A stretch of 64,000 nt of DNA from Siccirubricoccus phaeus (GTDB lineage: Bacteria > Pseudomonadota > Alphaproteobacteria > Acetobacterales > Acetobacteraceae): positions 1 through 64,000 of the forward strand of contig NZ_SRXO01000020.1 of NCBI RefSeq assembly GCF_008360935.1, given 5' to 3'. Shown in pieces: positions 34,098 to 42,427 of this stretch (its first letter is position 1; each line of letters opens with the position of its first letter). Made by a program: the position numbers and the translations under genes. The notes beneath the pieces are model-generated. The model did not search any database, had not been told where the DNA came from, and saw only the letters and a list, made by a program, of their open reading frames with translations.

Positions 34098-34523
34098 TCA
34101 GCCCCGCCGGTAGGGGTAGCAGAGCGCCGGGTCGAGGGTCAGGCGCAGATGCCGCGCCAGCGCCTCGATCGCCGGCCCGTAATCCGGGAAGGGGTCGCTG
34201 TTGGCCGCGCCGACGACGATGGGCCGGAAGCCCTGCACCCCCTGGCTGGGCGGCGGCAGCATGGCCGTCACCAGCGCATTGCCCTCGGCATCCCGGAGGG
34301 TCATGAACACCGGCATGGTCCGCTCGATATGGGTGGCGCGGCGGATATCCTGCTCGATGAAGGGAATGCCGGCGGGGTTGAAGCCCTGGGCGGCATCCTC
34401 CCGCGCCCGCCGGTAGTGTTTTTCGACCGCATGGCGCATGAGCTGGGATTCCTGCGCGGCCTCGGTCTCGGTTTCCAGGCGGAACCAGCTCATTCCCCCT
34501 GGCGCGTCGCAGATGTAGCGCAT
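34098..34523 (-). CDS. conserved hypothetical protein
   Basis: A 141-residue protein not recognised as a named family. It has the look of a small soluble alpha/beta domain: MRYICDAPGGMSWFRLETET, a helical RHAVEKHYRRAREDAAQ, then MPVFMTLRDAEGNALVTAML. It is convergent with the thioesterase gene (7-bp gap). Codon use is like its neighbours. Confidence 0.55.
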   Translation of the reverse strand: MRYICDAPGGMSWFRLETETEAAQESQLMRHAVEKHYRRAREDAAQGFNPAGIPFIEQDIRRATHIERTMPVFMTLRDAEGNALVTAMLPPPSQGVQGFRPIVVGAANSDPFPDYGPAIEALARHLRLTLDPALCYPYRRG

Positions 34524-34658
34524 ATCGCCCTCCCCCTGGCTGAGATGGCCAGCCGGCCCGGCGCGCGCCCGGGCGGCCCCGGCTCATCTGGGGACTCAGG
34601 GGCGGCTTGTCAGCCGCCGCCGACGTAACGCAAAGGAAGCGCCACAGGAGGGTCACGC

Positions 34659-34895
34659 ATGGCGGAACAGGGTCAGGGGCCGGTCTATCTGCGGTGGCGC
34701 GGCGGGCGCCCGGCGCCGGAGCAGGAGGAATTCCCCAGCCTCGACGCCGCGCTGGACGCGGTGGAGGCGCGCTGGGAGACGCTGCAGCACCAGGCGCCGC
34801 AGCTTCTGGACGCCCGCCGGGTGCTGCTGCTCAGCACCGCGGAGCTGCTGGCGATGGCGGAGGAGGGCGAGGAGGAGGCCGGGAAGGCGGGCTGA
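34659..34895 (+). CDS. small hypothetical protein
   Basis: A 78-residue acidic protein (MAEQGQGPVYLRWRGGRPAP then EEFPSLDAALDAVEARW). Its helical end is Glu/Ala-rich. GGAGG lies 8 bp upstream of the ATG, supporting translation. Family not recognised. Confidence 0.55.
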   Translation: MAEQGQGPVYLRWRGGRPAPEQEEFPSLDAALDAVEARWETLQHQAPQLLDARRVLLLSTAELLAMAEEGEEEAGKAG

Positions 34896-34935
34896 CCCGT
34901 CCCCACCGCTCGGGCCGACGCCCGCCGGAGCTGGC

Positions 34936-35038
34936 GCCGCCCGCTGCCCTCCGCGGCTTTGCCGCGGAGGGCTGTGCGAGGCCTTGCGCGAACAGAGAGT
35001 CGGAGGGCCCCAGGCGTTGCGCAGCAACGTCATGGGGA
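34936..35038. repeat. family C palindromic repeat, inverted copy
   Basis: CGCGGCTTTGCCGCGG, then GCTGTGCGAGGCC, AGTCGGAGGGCCCC and AGGCGTTGCGCAGCAACGTCAT, the mirror image of the 30507 copy. It abuts the stop of the second Bug receptor gene. Confidence 0.65.
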
Positions 35039-35039
35039 A

Positions 35040-36014
35040 CTACTCCAGGCTGATATTGGCCTTCTGGATCACCTGGTCCCATTTGGCGATCTCGGACGCG
35101 ATGAAGGCCTGGAAATGCTCCGGCGTGTCGCCGATCGGCACCGCGCCCTGCTCGGCGATCTTCGCCTGCATCGCCGGTTCCTTGACGATCGCCTGCAGCG
35201 CCTGGGAAAGCCGCGCCACCGCTTCCTTCGGCAGCCGCGCCGGGGCCTGGATGCCGAACCAGGCGGTGGCGTCCAGCGCCGGATAGCCGGCCTCCGCCGT
35301 GGTCGGCACGTCGGGCACCGCCGGGCTGCGCTGCGGCGTCGTCACCGCCAGGGCCTTCACCCGGTTGTCGCGGATATGGCCGAGCGAGCTGGGCAGATTG
35401 TCCACCGCCAGATCCACCCGGCTGGCGATGACCTCCGTCAGCATGGGGCCGGCGCCGCGGAAGGGCACATGCACCAGCTCGATCCCCGCCACCTGCTTCA
35501 GCAACTCCCCGGTCAGGTGCAGGGAGGTGCCATTGCCGGAGGAGGCGATGGTGAGGCCGCCGCTGCGGGTCTTCGCCAGCGCCACCGCCTCCGCCAGCGT
35601 CTTCACCGGCAGGTTCGGCGCGGCGAGGATTACGTTCGGCACGCCGGCGACGTTGGAAACCGCGACCAGATCCTCCGGCTTGTAGGGCATGGTGGTGCGG
35701 TAGAGGCCGTAATTGATCGCCGCCGTGCCGATCGTCGTCATCAGCAGCGTGTGATTGTCGGTGGATTTGGCCACCGCCTCCGCGCCGATATTGCCGCCGG
35801 CGCCAGGCCGGTTCTCCACCACCACCGATTGGCCGAGCCGGGCCGAGAGCGGCTCCACCAGCAGGCGGGCGACGATATCCGTGGTGCCGGCGGCGCTGAA
35901 GGGGACGATGATGCGCACCGGCCGGTTGGGCCAGGCGGGCTGGGCCGAGAGGCGGGGCGCAAGCAACAGGCTGCCGGCGCCGCCCAGGGCGGCGCGACGG
36001 GACAGGATGTTCAT
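35040..36014 (-). CDS. Bug/TctC family tripartite tricarboxylate receptor
   Basis: A 324-residue periplasmic receptor with an Arg-containing signal MNILSRRAALGGAGSLLLAP-RLSA (possibly Tat-like). The binding-domain motifs [38 protein letters not shown] and VPTTAEAGYPALDATAWFG are intact. The ligand is presumably an organic acid. The divergently oriented epimerase gene begins 170 bp away. Confidence 0.92.
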   Translation of the reverse strand: MNILSRRAALGGAGSLLLAPRLSAQPAWPNRPVRIIVPFSAAGTTDIVARLLVEPLSARLGQSVVVENRPGAGGNIGAEAVAKSTDNHTLLMTTIGTAAINYGLYRTTMPYKPEDLVAVSNVAGVPNVILAAPNLPVKTLAEAVALAKTRSGGLTIASSGNGTSLHLTGELLKQVAGIELVHVPFRGAGPMLTEVIASRVDLAVDNLPSSLGHIRDNRVKALAVTTPQRSPAVPDVPTTAEAGYPALDATAWFGIQAPARLPKEAVARLSQALQAIVKEPAMQAKIAEQGAVPIGDTPEHFQAFIASEIAKWDQVIQKANISLE

Positions 36015-36186
36015 AGGGGGGACCTTCCTTCCGGCGCGCGCCGGAAAGGCAACAGCAGGGTCACCCCGGCACGCGGACGGGCGCTACATGCACCTGTCCG
36101 GCGGCGGAGACAACCTCGGCGCGCCCCCTTTCCCCCGGGCCCGGTCCGCGCTTGGATGCGGGCAGCCATCCCCTGGGGAGAGAAAC

Positions 36187-37200
36187 ATGCCCGCCTCCGT
36201 GCCCATTTCCGGCAACCGCTTCGTCATCATCGGCGGCGCCAGCCTCGTCGGCTCCGCCACGGCCGGGGAGTTGCTCGACCATGGCGCGGCGGAGGTGGTG
36301 CTGTTCGACAATTTCGCCTTCGGCTCGGAAGCCGCCATCGCCCATGTGAAGGACCATCCGCGGCTGAAGCTGGTGCGCGGCGACGTGATGCGCATGGCGG
36401 ATCTGCTGCGGGTGACGGAGGGTGCGGCCGGCGTGCTGCAGCTCGCCGCCTTCATGACGCTCTCCATGGACCGCGACCCCTGGGGCGGGCTCGACGTGAA
36501 CATCCGCGGCGTGCAGAACGCGCTGGAGGCCTGCCGGGCGAACAAGGTGAAGAAGGTCGTCTTCGCCTCCTCCAACGCCGTCTATGGCTATGGCCCGGGC
36601 GTCTCCGGCGAGCTGGTGGAGAGCACGCCCTTCCATTCGGTGGGCGCGCCGCCGGCCGCCATCCTCTACGGCGCCAGCAAGATCATCGGCGAGCAGCTCT
36701 GCCGCGACGCCTTCCGCAAATGGGGGCAGGACTACGTGGTGCTGCGCTACTCCACCGTGTATGGCGAGCGCCAGCACTACCGCGCGGCCAACGCCCTCTA
36801 CATCATCGAGACCATCGACAAGGTCCGCCGCGGCGAGGCGCCGCAGGTCTTCGGCGACGGCTCCGAGACCAAGCATTTCGTCTATGTCGGCGATCTGGCG
36901 CGGGCCAACCGCATGGCCTTCGAGAGCGCGGCGACGGATGTGGCGGTGAATGCCTCCGGCGTCGCGCCGATCACCACGCTGGAGCTGGTGAAGCTGGTGA
37001 CGGAGCTGGCGGGCGGCGGGCCGGCGCCCGAGTTCGTCGGCAGCGACGGCAAGGTGCGGCTGACCAGCGGCGGCGCCTTCCGCATCGCACATGAGGAAGC
37101 CTTCAACGCCATCGGCTGGAAGCCGGAGGTGGATATGCGCGAGGGGCTGCGGCGGCTGATCGCCTGGCGGGATGGGAACGAGGCGAAGGCGGCGGAGTAA
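36187..37200 (+). CDS. NAD(P)-dependent epimerase/dehydratase
   Basis: A 337-residue extended SDR. The Rossmann motif is FVIIGGASLVGSATAGELL, the NAD-specifying acidic end of strand 2 is LFDNFAFGS, and the catalytic Tyr/Lys pair lies in LYGASKIIGEQL. VFASSNAVYGYGPG carries the Ser. Sugar-nucleotide epimerases have this form, but substrates differ widely. GGGGAGAG precedes the ATG. Confidence 0.88.
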   Translation: MPASVPISGNRFVIIGGASLVGSATAGELLDHGAAEVVLFDNFAFGSEAAIAHVKDHPRLKLVRGDVMRMADLLRVTEGAAGVLQLAAFMTLSMDRDPWGGLDVNIRGVQNALEACRANKVKKVVFASSNAVYGYGPGVSGELVESTPFHSVGAPPAAILYGASKIIGEQLCRDAFRKWGQDYVVLRYSTVYGERQHYRAANALYIIETIDKVRRGEAPQVFGDGSETKHFVYVGDLARANRMAFESAATDVAVNASGVAPITTLELVKLVTELAGGGPAPEFVGSDGKVRLTSGGAFRIAHEEAFNAIGWKPEVDMREGLRRLIAWRDGNEAKAAE

Positions 37201-37205
37201 AAGAT

Positions 37206-37355
37206 CGGGGGCGCTGCCCCCGAACCCCCGGTCCGAGTTTCAGACCCGTGGGTTCAACCTGCCGGCTCGGGGCGGGGTCCGGGGGGAAGCTTTCCCCCCG
37301 GCGGGAGTGCAGAGGGCGGCGCCCTCTGCCGGGGGCATGGGGGCGGAGCCCCCAT
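37206..37355. repeat. family D palindromic repeat between convergent genes
   Basis: GGGGGCGCTGCCCCC, GGGCGGGGTCCGGGG, CGGCGGGAGTGCAGAGGGC with GGCGCCCTCTGCC, and GGGGGCGGAGCCCCC in series between the epimerase and M20 peptidase stops. Likely a bidirectional terminator. Confidence 0.65.
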
Positions 37356-37362
37356 TCTGCGA

Positions 37363-38496
37363 TCACACCACCTGCAGCAGCCCCGCCAGCAGCTTCGCCC
37401 GCGGCACCAGGCTGTCGATCACCAGATGCTCCTCCAGCGTGTGCCCGCCGGCGCCCTGCACGCCGAGCCCGTCCAGCGTGGTGATCCCCATCGCCCCGGT
37501 GAAATTCCCGTCCGAACCGCCACCGGCGCTCTGGTGGTTGATGTCGAAGCCGATCTTCCGGGCGATGCCGCGGGCGGTCTCGTACAGCGCCATCCCCTTC
37601 GCATCCGGCTCCCAGACCGGCCGCGTCACGCCGCGCGTCACCTCGAGCTGCACGTCATTTCCGGTAGGGCGCAGGGAGAGCATCTTCTCGACCGCCGCAT
37701 CCAGGTCCTCCTGCCGCTTGGCCATGGAGAGACTCTCCGCATCGCAATAGGTGGCGACGCAATTCACCCATTGCCCGCCATGGATGACGCCAACGGAATA
37801 GGTCACGTCCTCCGTCGTCATCGCCTCGATGGCGACCACCTGACGGCACATCTCGCGGATGGCGCTGCGGCCATCCGCCAGCCGCGCCCCGGCATGGCTG
37901 GGCCGGCCGGTGGTGCGCAGGTTGAAGCGGGCGATGGCGTAGCGGCCGGTGACGACGCCGCCATCCGGCCGCGCTGGCTCCGGCACCAGCACCACGGCAT
38001 GGCGCGCCGCCTCGGCCTCGATCAGGTCGCGGGTGGAGGGGCTGCCGACCTCCTCATCCGAGGTGAAGAGCACGGTCACCGGCCGGCTGGTGGGGATGCC
38101 GGCCTTCAGCAATTGCCGGATGGCCTCGACGGCGATGTAATTGCCGCCCTTCATGTCATAGACCCCCGGCCCGTAAAGCCGGTTGCCCTCCTGCCGCACC
38201 GGCAAGGGCTCCAGCGTGCCGATGGGATGGACGGTGTCCATATGGCCCATCACCAATATGCCGGGCTCGCCGGCCCTGGGGTGGCCGAAGCTGGCGCGCA
38301 GGCAGGGGCCATAACCCAGGCGGCCGGGGATCACCTCGATCCGCGCACCCAGCAGGGCGAGGTCCCGCGCCGCAATGTCCATCATGCGGCCGACCGCGGC
38401 GGCGTCGAAGGTCGGGCTCTCGCACGCCACCCAGCGTTTCAGCCCGGGGATCATCGCCGCGGCGTCGAAGGGCAGGTCGAGAACGGGGGCATCCAT
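37363..38496 (-). CDS. M20 family metallopeptidase (carboxypeptidase G2-like)
   Basis: A 377-residue zinc peptidase. Metal-site motifs: MGHMDTVH (His85, Asp87), GPGVYDMKGGN (Asp114), TSDEEVGS (Glu148 general base, Glu149) and a terminal His in GAGGHTLEEHL. The lid domain has the conserved His in GRPSHAGARLADGRSA. M20A members remove C-terminal Glu/amino acids or act on N-acyl amino acids. The start at 38496 was chosen because GGAGA lies 8 bp before it; ATG 38511 gives five more residues. Confidence 0.88.
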   Translation of the reverse strand: MDAPVLDLPFDAAAMIPGLKRWVACESPTFDAAAVGRMMDIAARDLALLGARIEVIPGRLGYGPCLRASFGHPRAGEPGILVMGHMDTVHPIGTLEPLPVRQEGNRLYGPGVYDMKGGNYIAVEAIRQLLKAGIPTSRPVTVLFTSDEEVGSPSTRDLIEAEAARHAVVLVPEPARPDGGVVTGRYAIARFNLRTTGRPSHAGARLADGRSAIREMCRQVVAIEAMTTEDVTYSVGVIHGGQWVNCVATYCDAESLSMAKRQEDLDAAVEKMLSLRPTGNDVQLEVTRGVTRPVWEPDAKGMALYETARGIARKIGFDINHQSAGGGSDGNFTGAMGITTLDGLGVQGAGGHTLEEHLVIDSLVPRAKLLAGLLQVV

Positions 38497-38661
38497 CGCA
38501 CAATTCTCCATGGCCGCCAGGGGAGGGGCGGGTGCGGGAGGTTTGCCGCTTCCCCGCCCCGCCACAACCCCCGATGCGCCGGCGGGCCCCTCCGCGGGGA
38601 TGGCAGGGCTGCATGGAAGGAAGGATGCGGAAAGGGGGGCGGCCCTGCTACCCTTTCGCCC

Positions 38662-39573
38662 ATGACCCCACCCCCCCGGCTCACCCCCCAGGCCGGTCCC
38701 TCCGTCTGGAGCGGCGCCGCCTTGACCCCCGCGGACTGGATGCTGCCGGTCGGCGCCGAGCTGGCGGCTGCCCTGGCCGAGCCAGACCCGGCGGCGAAGC
38801 TGGCCCCCCTGCTCGGCCCGGTGGCGGAGCGGCTGGAGCATGGCCGCGGCTTCGTGCTGCTGCGCGGCCTGCCGATCGAGAAGCTGCCGGCGCCCGAGGC
38901 GGCGCTGCTGGCGCTGGGCCAGGCCTTGGGCACGCCCCTGCCGCAGGACGCCGCGGGCGCTCTGGTGGGCCGCCTGGCGGGGCCAGGAGCAGGGGTGGAG
39001 GCCGGGGGGCCGCCACGCTTCCACGCCGACCCGGCCGATGCCGTCGCGCTGCTCTGCCTGCAGCAGGCGCGGGAGGGCGGGGTGGTGACGCTGGTCTCCG
39101 CCCCTGCCCTGCACAACGCGCTGATGAAGGCGGACCGCGCGGCGCTTGCCGTGCTACACCAGCCCTTCCCGCATCTGGGGGCGGAGACGCCGCTTTCCCT
39201 GCCGGTGTTCAGCACGGCCAGCGGGGCCTTCGTCGGGCGGTATGACCGGGATTCGATGCTGGAGACGGCGCTGGATGAGGCCCAGCTCGCGGCGCTGGCG
39301 GCGCTGGATGAGGCGGCCGCCGCCCCCGGCCAGGCGCTGACCATTCCGCTGCATGCCGGCGACGTGCTGCTGCACAACCCGCACCTGGTCTGGAAGCGGG
39401 TGGCGGCCGGGGCGGTGGCGGCGCCGGAAGCGGCGCGGCAGTTGCTGCGGCTGTGGCTGGCCCTGCCCGGCAGCCGTGCCTTGCCGGAGAGCTTCCGCCA
39501 GGTCTTCGGCGAGACCGCCGCCGGGGCACCACGCGGCGGCGTTGCTACCCCGCCCGGGTTGGTGGGCGGGTGA
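38662..39573 (+). CDS. TauD/TfdA-type Fe(II)/2-oxoglutarate dioxygenase
   Basis: A 303-residue protein with the layout of TauD/clavaminate-synthase-like oxygenases. The iron-binding facial triad is seen as His and Asp in FHADPADAV and a distal His in DVLLHNPHLVWKR. A stretch GRGFVLLRGLPIEKL near residue 65 is typical of the fold. Substrate unknown. The downstream gene is a racemase-fold protein. Confidence 0.75.
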   Translation: MTPPPRLTPQAGPSVWSGAALTPADWMLPVGAELAAALAEPDPAAKLAPLLGPVAERLEHGRGFVLLRGLPIEKLPAPEAALLALGQALGTPLPQDAAGALVGRLAGPGAGVEAGGPPRFHADPADAVALLCLQQAREGGVVTLVSAPALHNALMKADRAALAVLHQPFPHLGAETPLSLPVFSTASGAFVGRYDRDSMLETALDEAQLAALAALDEAAAAPGQALTIPLHAGDVLLHNPHLVWKRVAAGAVAAPEAARQLLRLWLALPGSRALPESFRQVFGETAAGAPRGGVATPPGLVGG

Positions 39574-39575
39574 AA

Positions 39576-39672
39576 CCCCCGCGACGTTGCTGCGCAACGC
39601 CGTGGGGGGACCCGGGAGTCGCTCGACAGTGGAGGCCTCGCCCAGCCTGCCGCGGCAGGGCAAGGGGCGGCC
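39576..39672. repeat. family C palindromic repeat
   Basis: CGACGTTGCTGCGCAACGCC, then GTGGGGGGACCCGGGAGTCGCT and GCCCAGCCTGCCGCGGC, parallel to the copies at 30507 and 46207. It follows the dioxygenase stop. Confidence 0.65.
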
Positions 39673-39769
39673 CGTGCGGCAGCGCCGCGGCCCCGTCGGC
39701 GAAGCACGGGTGGCGGCCGGTGCACCCAAGCCGCACTCTGGGCGCCGAGCCGCGCGGGGGACCGGGACC

Positions 39770-40504
39770 ATGAAGCTGCTGGTGGCGAACGCCAACACCA
39801 CGGAGGCGATCACCGAACTCTGCGCCGCGGCGGCGCGCGGCGCGGCCGCGCCGGGCACCGAGATCATCCCGGCGACGCCGCGCTTCGGCCCCGCCGTCAT
39901 CGCCACGCGGGCGGAGGACATCGTCGCCGGCCACGCCCTGCTGGAATTGCTGGCCGAGCACGCCGGGAAGGTGGATGGCGTGCTGCTGGCCGTCAGCCAC
40001 GACACCGCGCTGGAAGCGGCGCGCCAGGCGCTGCCCTGCCCGGTGGTGGGCATGACGGAGGCCGCCTGCTTCGCCGCCTGCCTGCTGGGCGGGCGCTTCG
40101 GCCTCATCACCTTCGGCAGCACGGAGACCTACCGCGAACGCATCGCCCGGCACGGGCTTTCCACCCGCCTGGCCGGGCTGCTGGCGGTGGCGGCGACGCC
40201 GCAGGAGGCGGTGCGCGACCCGGAGGGTGTGGGCCGCAAGCTGCAAGCGGGGCTGGGCACGCTGGTGGCGCAGGGGGCGGATGCGGTGGTGCTGGGCGGC
40301 GCCGCGCTCGCCGGCATGGCGCCGAAGCTGCAGCCCGAATGCCCGGTGCCGCTGCTGGACGGCATCGCCTGCGGCGTCGGGCTGCTGGAAATGCTGGTGC
40401 GGCTGAAGCTGCCGAAGCCGAAAGCCGGCAGCTTTGCTTTGGCGCAGGGCAGGGAAGTGGCGGGGGTGGCGCCGACGTTGGCGAAGCTGCTGCGCGGGTG
40501 TTGA
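39770..40504 (+). CDS. Asp/Glu racemase-superfamily protein lacking catalytic cysteines
   Basis: A 244-residue protein of the hydantoin/Asp-Glu racemase fold: MKLLVANANTTEAITELC start, the LITFGSTETYRERIARHGL segment and PVPLLDGIACGVGLLE end. At the first catalytic Cys position it reads LLAVSHDTALEAAR, and at the second VVLGGAALAGM, so both cysteines are absent. As with the gene at 1769-2578, racemase chemistry is doubtful. It follows the TauD-like oxygenase on the same strand after a family C repeat. Confidence 0.75.
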   Translation: MKLLVANANTTEAITELCAAAARGAAAPGTEIIPATPRFGPAVIATRAEDIVAGHALLELLAEHAGKVDGVLLAVSHDTALEAARQALPCPVVGMTEAACFAACLLGGRFGLITFGSTETYRERIARHGLSTRLAGLLAVAATPQEAVRDPEGVGRKLQAGLGTLVAQGADAVVLGGAALAGMAPKLQPECPVPLLDGIACGVGLLEMLVRLKLPKPKAGSFALAQGREVAGVAPTLAKLLRGC

Positions 40505-40600
40505 GGGAGGGCGTCGTAAGGCGCGCCCTTACGACGCGACCCTCCCTCGAACCCCCACCCACCAGGGGCCGAAAGGCTTTTGGAGCCCCATGGTTCAGGC
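40504..40600. repeat. family A palindromic repeat
   Basis: GAGGGAGGGCGTCGTAAGGC, GCCCTTACGACGCGACCCTC, then CCACCCACCAGGGGCCGAAAGG. Directly follows the racemase-fold gene stop. Confidence 0.65.
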
Positions 40601-40642
40601 GTCGAGGGTCGTCTCCAGCTCCCAGCTCGACAAATGGCGCAT

Positions 40643-40880
40643 CTAGAGCAGATCGCCGGAGGGCGGAATCGCCCGGAGGCGTGAATCTGCTCTACCATCA
40701 ATAAGATAGAGTGTGATCGGTTGAGGTTGAATCGACCGAAACCGTGAATCACGCGACCGAACAATGAGCTAGAGCGGGGCGGGTGAGCGCAGCTCAACCG
40801 ATCCCGCTCTAGCGTTCCAATCCGCCTGCTACAGTTTTCCGCGGCGTCCGGCGATTCCGCCGGACTTGAAAATGCTCTAG
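40643..40880. repeat. family B hairpin cluster (CTAGAGC-bounded)
   Basis: 40643-40694 (CTAGAGCAGATCGCCGG to ATCTGCTCTA) is the reverse complement of 24471-24522 with about one mismatch. Next comes a non-palindromic stretch with ACCGTGAATCACGCG, which is the inverse of part of the 45087 repeat. Then 40769-40812 (CTAGAGCGGG...CCCGCTCTAG) and a last unit ending TGCTCTAGG at 40880. It separates the racemase-fold gene from the efflux operon. Confidence 0.7.
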
Positions 40881-42427
40881 GCTGGCCGCTTCCGCCGCGT
40901 CGCCAGCGCCGGCAGCACCGCCGCCAGGCAGGCGAGCGCCACCCACAGGAAGCTGTCCCGGAATCCCAGCATGCTCGCCTGCGCCGCCACCGCGCGGGAA
41001 AGCAGCTCATAGGCCCCGGCCAGGGTTTCCGTCTCCGGCACCCCGTCCTGTGCCAGCAGCGCCTGGGACTGCCGGATGAACTCCAGGGTCCCGGCCCCGC
41101 CGCCATCCTGGCTCGGCGTCAGGGATTGCGCGTGCAGCTCTGTGTGCCGCTCCAGCGCGACGGCCAGCAGGTTGACGCCCAGCGCCCCGCCGAATTGCCG
41201 GGCGAAATTGATCCCCCCTGCCCCCTGGCCGAGGAAGCGCGGCGGCAAGGCCCGCAGCGCGCCGGCATTCATGGATGGCATCGTAAACCCCAGCCCCACG
41301 CGGCCGAGCAGGATCATCAGCGCCATGGACCAGAAGGGCGTGTCGGTATGCACGCCGCGCAGCAGCCAGGAGGAAAGCGCGAAGAGCACCAGGCCGAAGG
41401 CCACGGGCTGCCAGGGCGGCAGCGCATCCGCCAGCCGCCCCGCCACCGGGAAGACCACCAGCATGATGAGCCCGGCCGGCATCAGCACCAGCCCGGCTCG
41501 CGTCGCGGTATAGCCCTGCACCGTCTGGACGAAGAGCGGCAACAGGTAGGTGGTGCCGAAGATGCAGGCGCCGTAGACGATGGCGACGGCAAAGGCGCCG
41601 GCGAAGCCGCGATGGGCGAAGATGCGCGGGTTCAGCAGCGGCGCCGGCGTGAACAATTCCCATAGCAGGAAGCCGGTGATGGCCAGGGCGGCGGCGGCCA
41701 GCGCGCCCACCACCGGCTCGGACCCCCAACCCTCCCGCTGCCCGGTGGAAAGCCCGGTGAAGAGGGCGAGCAGCGCTGCGATCAGCAGCAGGAAGCCCGG
41801 CAGGTCGAAGCGCCGCCGCGGCCCGGACTCCGCCCGGTCCGGCATGAAGACCACGGCGAGCGCGGTGCCGAGCAAGGTGGGCGGCACGGAGAGGATGAAG
41901 ACGCTGCGCCAGCCGTAATTATCCACCAGCACGCCGCCCAGGGTCGGCCCCAGCGCCGGCGCCAGCACGATGCCGACGGCGGCGAGGCCCATGGCGGAGC
42001 CGCGCTTCTCCGGCGGGAAGACCAGGAAGATGATCTGGGTGCCGAGCGGCTGCATCATCCCCGCCGAGGCGCCCTGCAGGATGCGGCCGAGGATCAGCAC
42101 CGCCTCGTTCGGCGCGAAGCCGCAGAGGGCGGAGCCCGCCAGGAACAGCGCGACGGCGCCGAGATAGGTGGCGCGGTGGCCGAAGCTTTCGGTGAACCAG
42201 GCGTTCAGCAGCATCGTGCCGGTGACGGCCGCCAGGAAGCCGGTGGAGAGAAGCTGCGCATGGTCCTGGCCGATGCCGAAGGCGCCCATTATGTCCGGCA
42301 GCGCCACGTTGACGATGGTGGAGGCGAGGATGGTGGAGAGGGTGCCGATGATCGCCGTGGTGGTCACCAGCCAGCGATAGCTGGGGCCGAAGCGTGCGCC
42401 GAGGCTCTCCAGCGTCCGTTCACTCAA
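40877..42427 (-). CDS. MFS drug efflux pump (EmrB/QacA, DHA2 family)
   Basis: A 516-residue transporter with about 14 membrane segments. Motif VALPDIMGAFG, the R-x-L-Q-G-x-x-A segment (GRILQGASAGMMQPLG) and the antiporter motif GIVLAPALGPTLGGVLVDNY with WRSVFIL identify it. It probably exports hydrophobic drugs or acids. The start overlaps the end of the adaptor gene by 8 bp. Confidence 0.93.
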   Translation of the reverse strand: MSERTLESLGARFGPSYRWLVTTTAIIGTLSTILASTIVNVALPDIMGAFGIGQDHAQLLSTGFLAAVTGTMLLNAWFTESFGHRATYLGAVALFLAGSALCGFAPNEAVLILGRILQGASAGMMQPLGTQIIFLVFPPEKRGSAMGLAAVGIVLAPALGPTLGGVLVDNYGWRSVFILSVPPTLLGTALAVVFMPDRAESGPRRRFDLPGFLLLIAALLALFTGLSTGQREGWGSEPVVGALAAAALAITGFLLWELFTPAPLLNPRIFAHRGFAGAFAVAIVYGACIFGTTYLLPLFVQTVQGYTATRAGLVLMPAGLIMLVVFPVAGRLADALPPWQPVAFGLVLFALSSWLLRGVHTDTPFWSMALMILLGRVGLGFTMPSMNAGALRALPPRFLGQGAGGINFARQFGGALGVNLLAVALERHTELHAQSLTPSQDGGGAGTLEFIRQSQALLAQDGVPETETLAGAYELLSRAVAAQASMLGFRDSFLWVALACLAAVLPALATRRKRPA

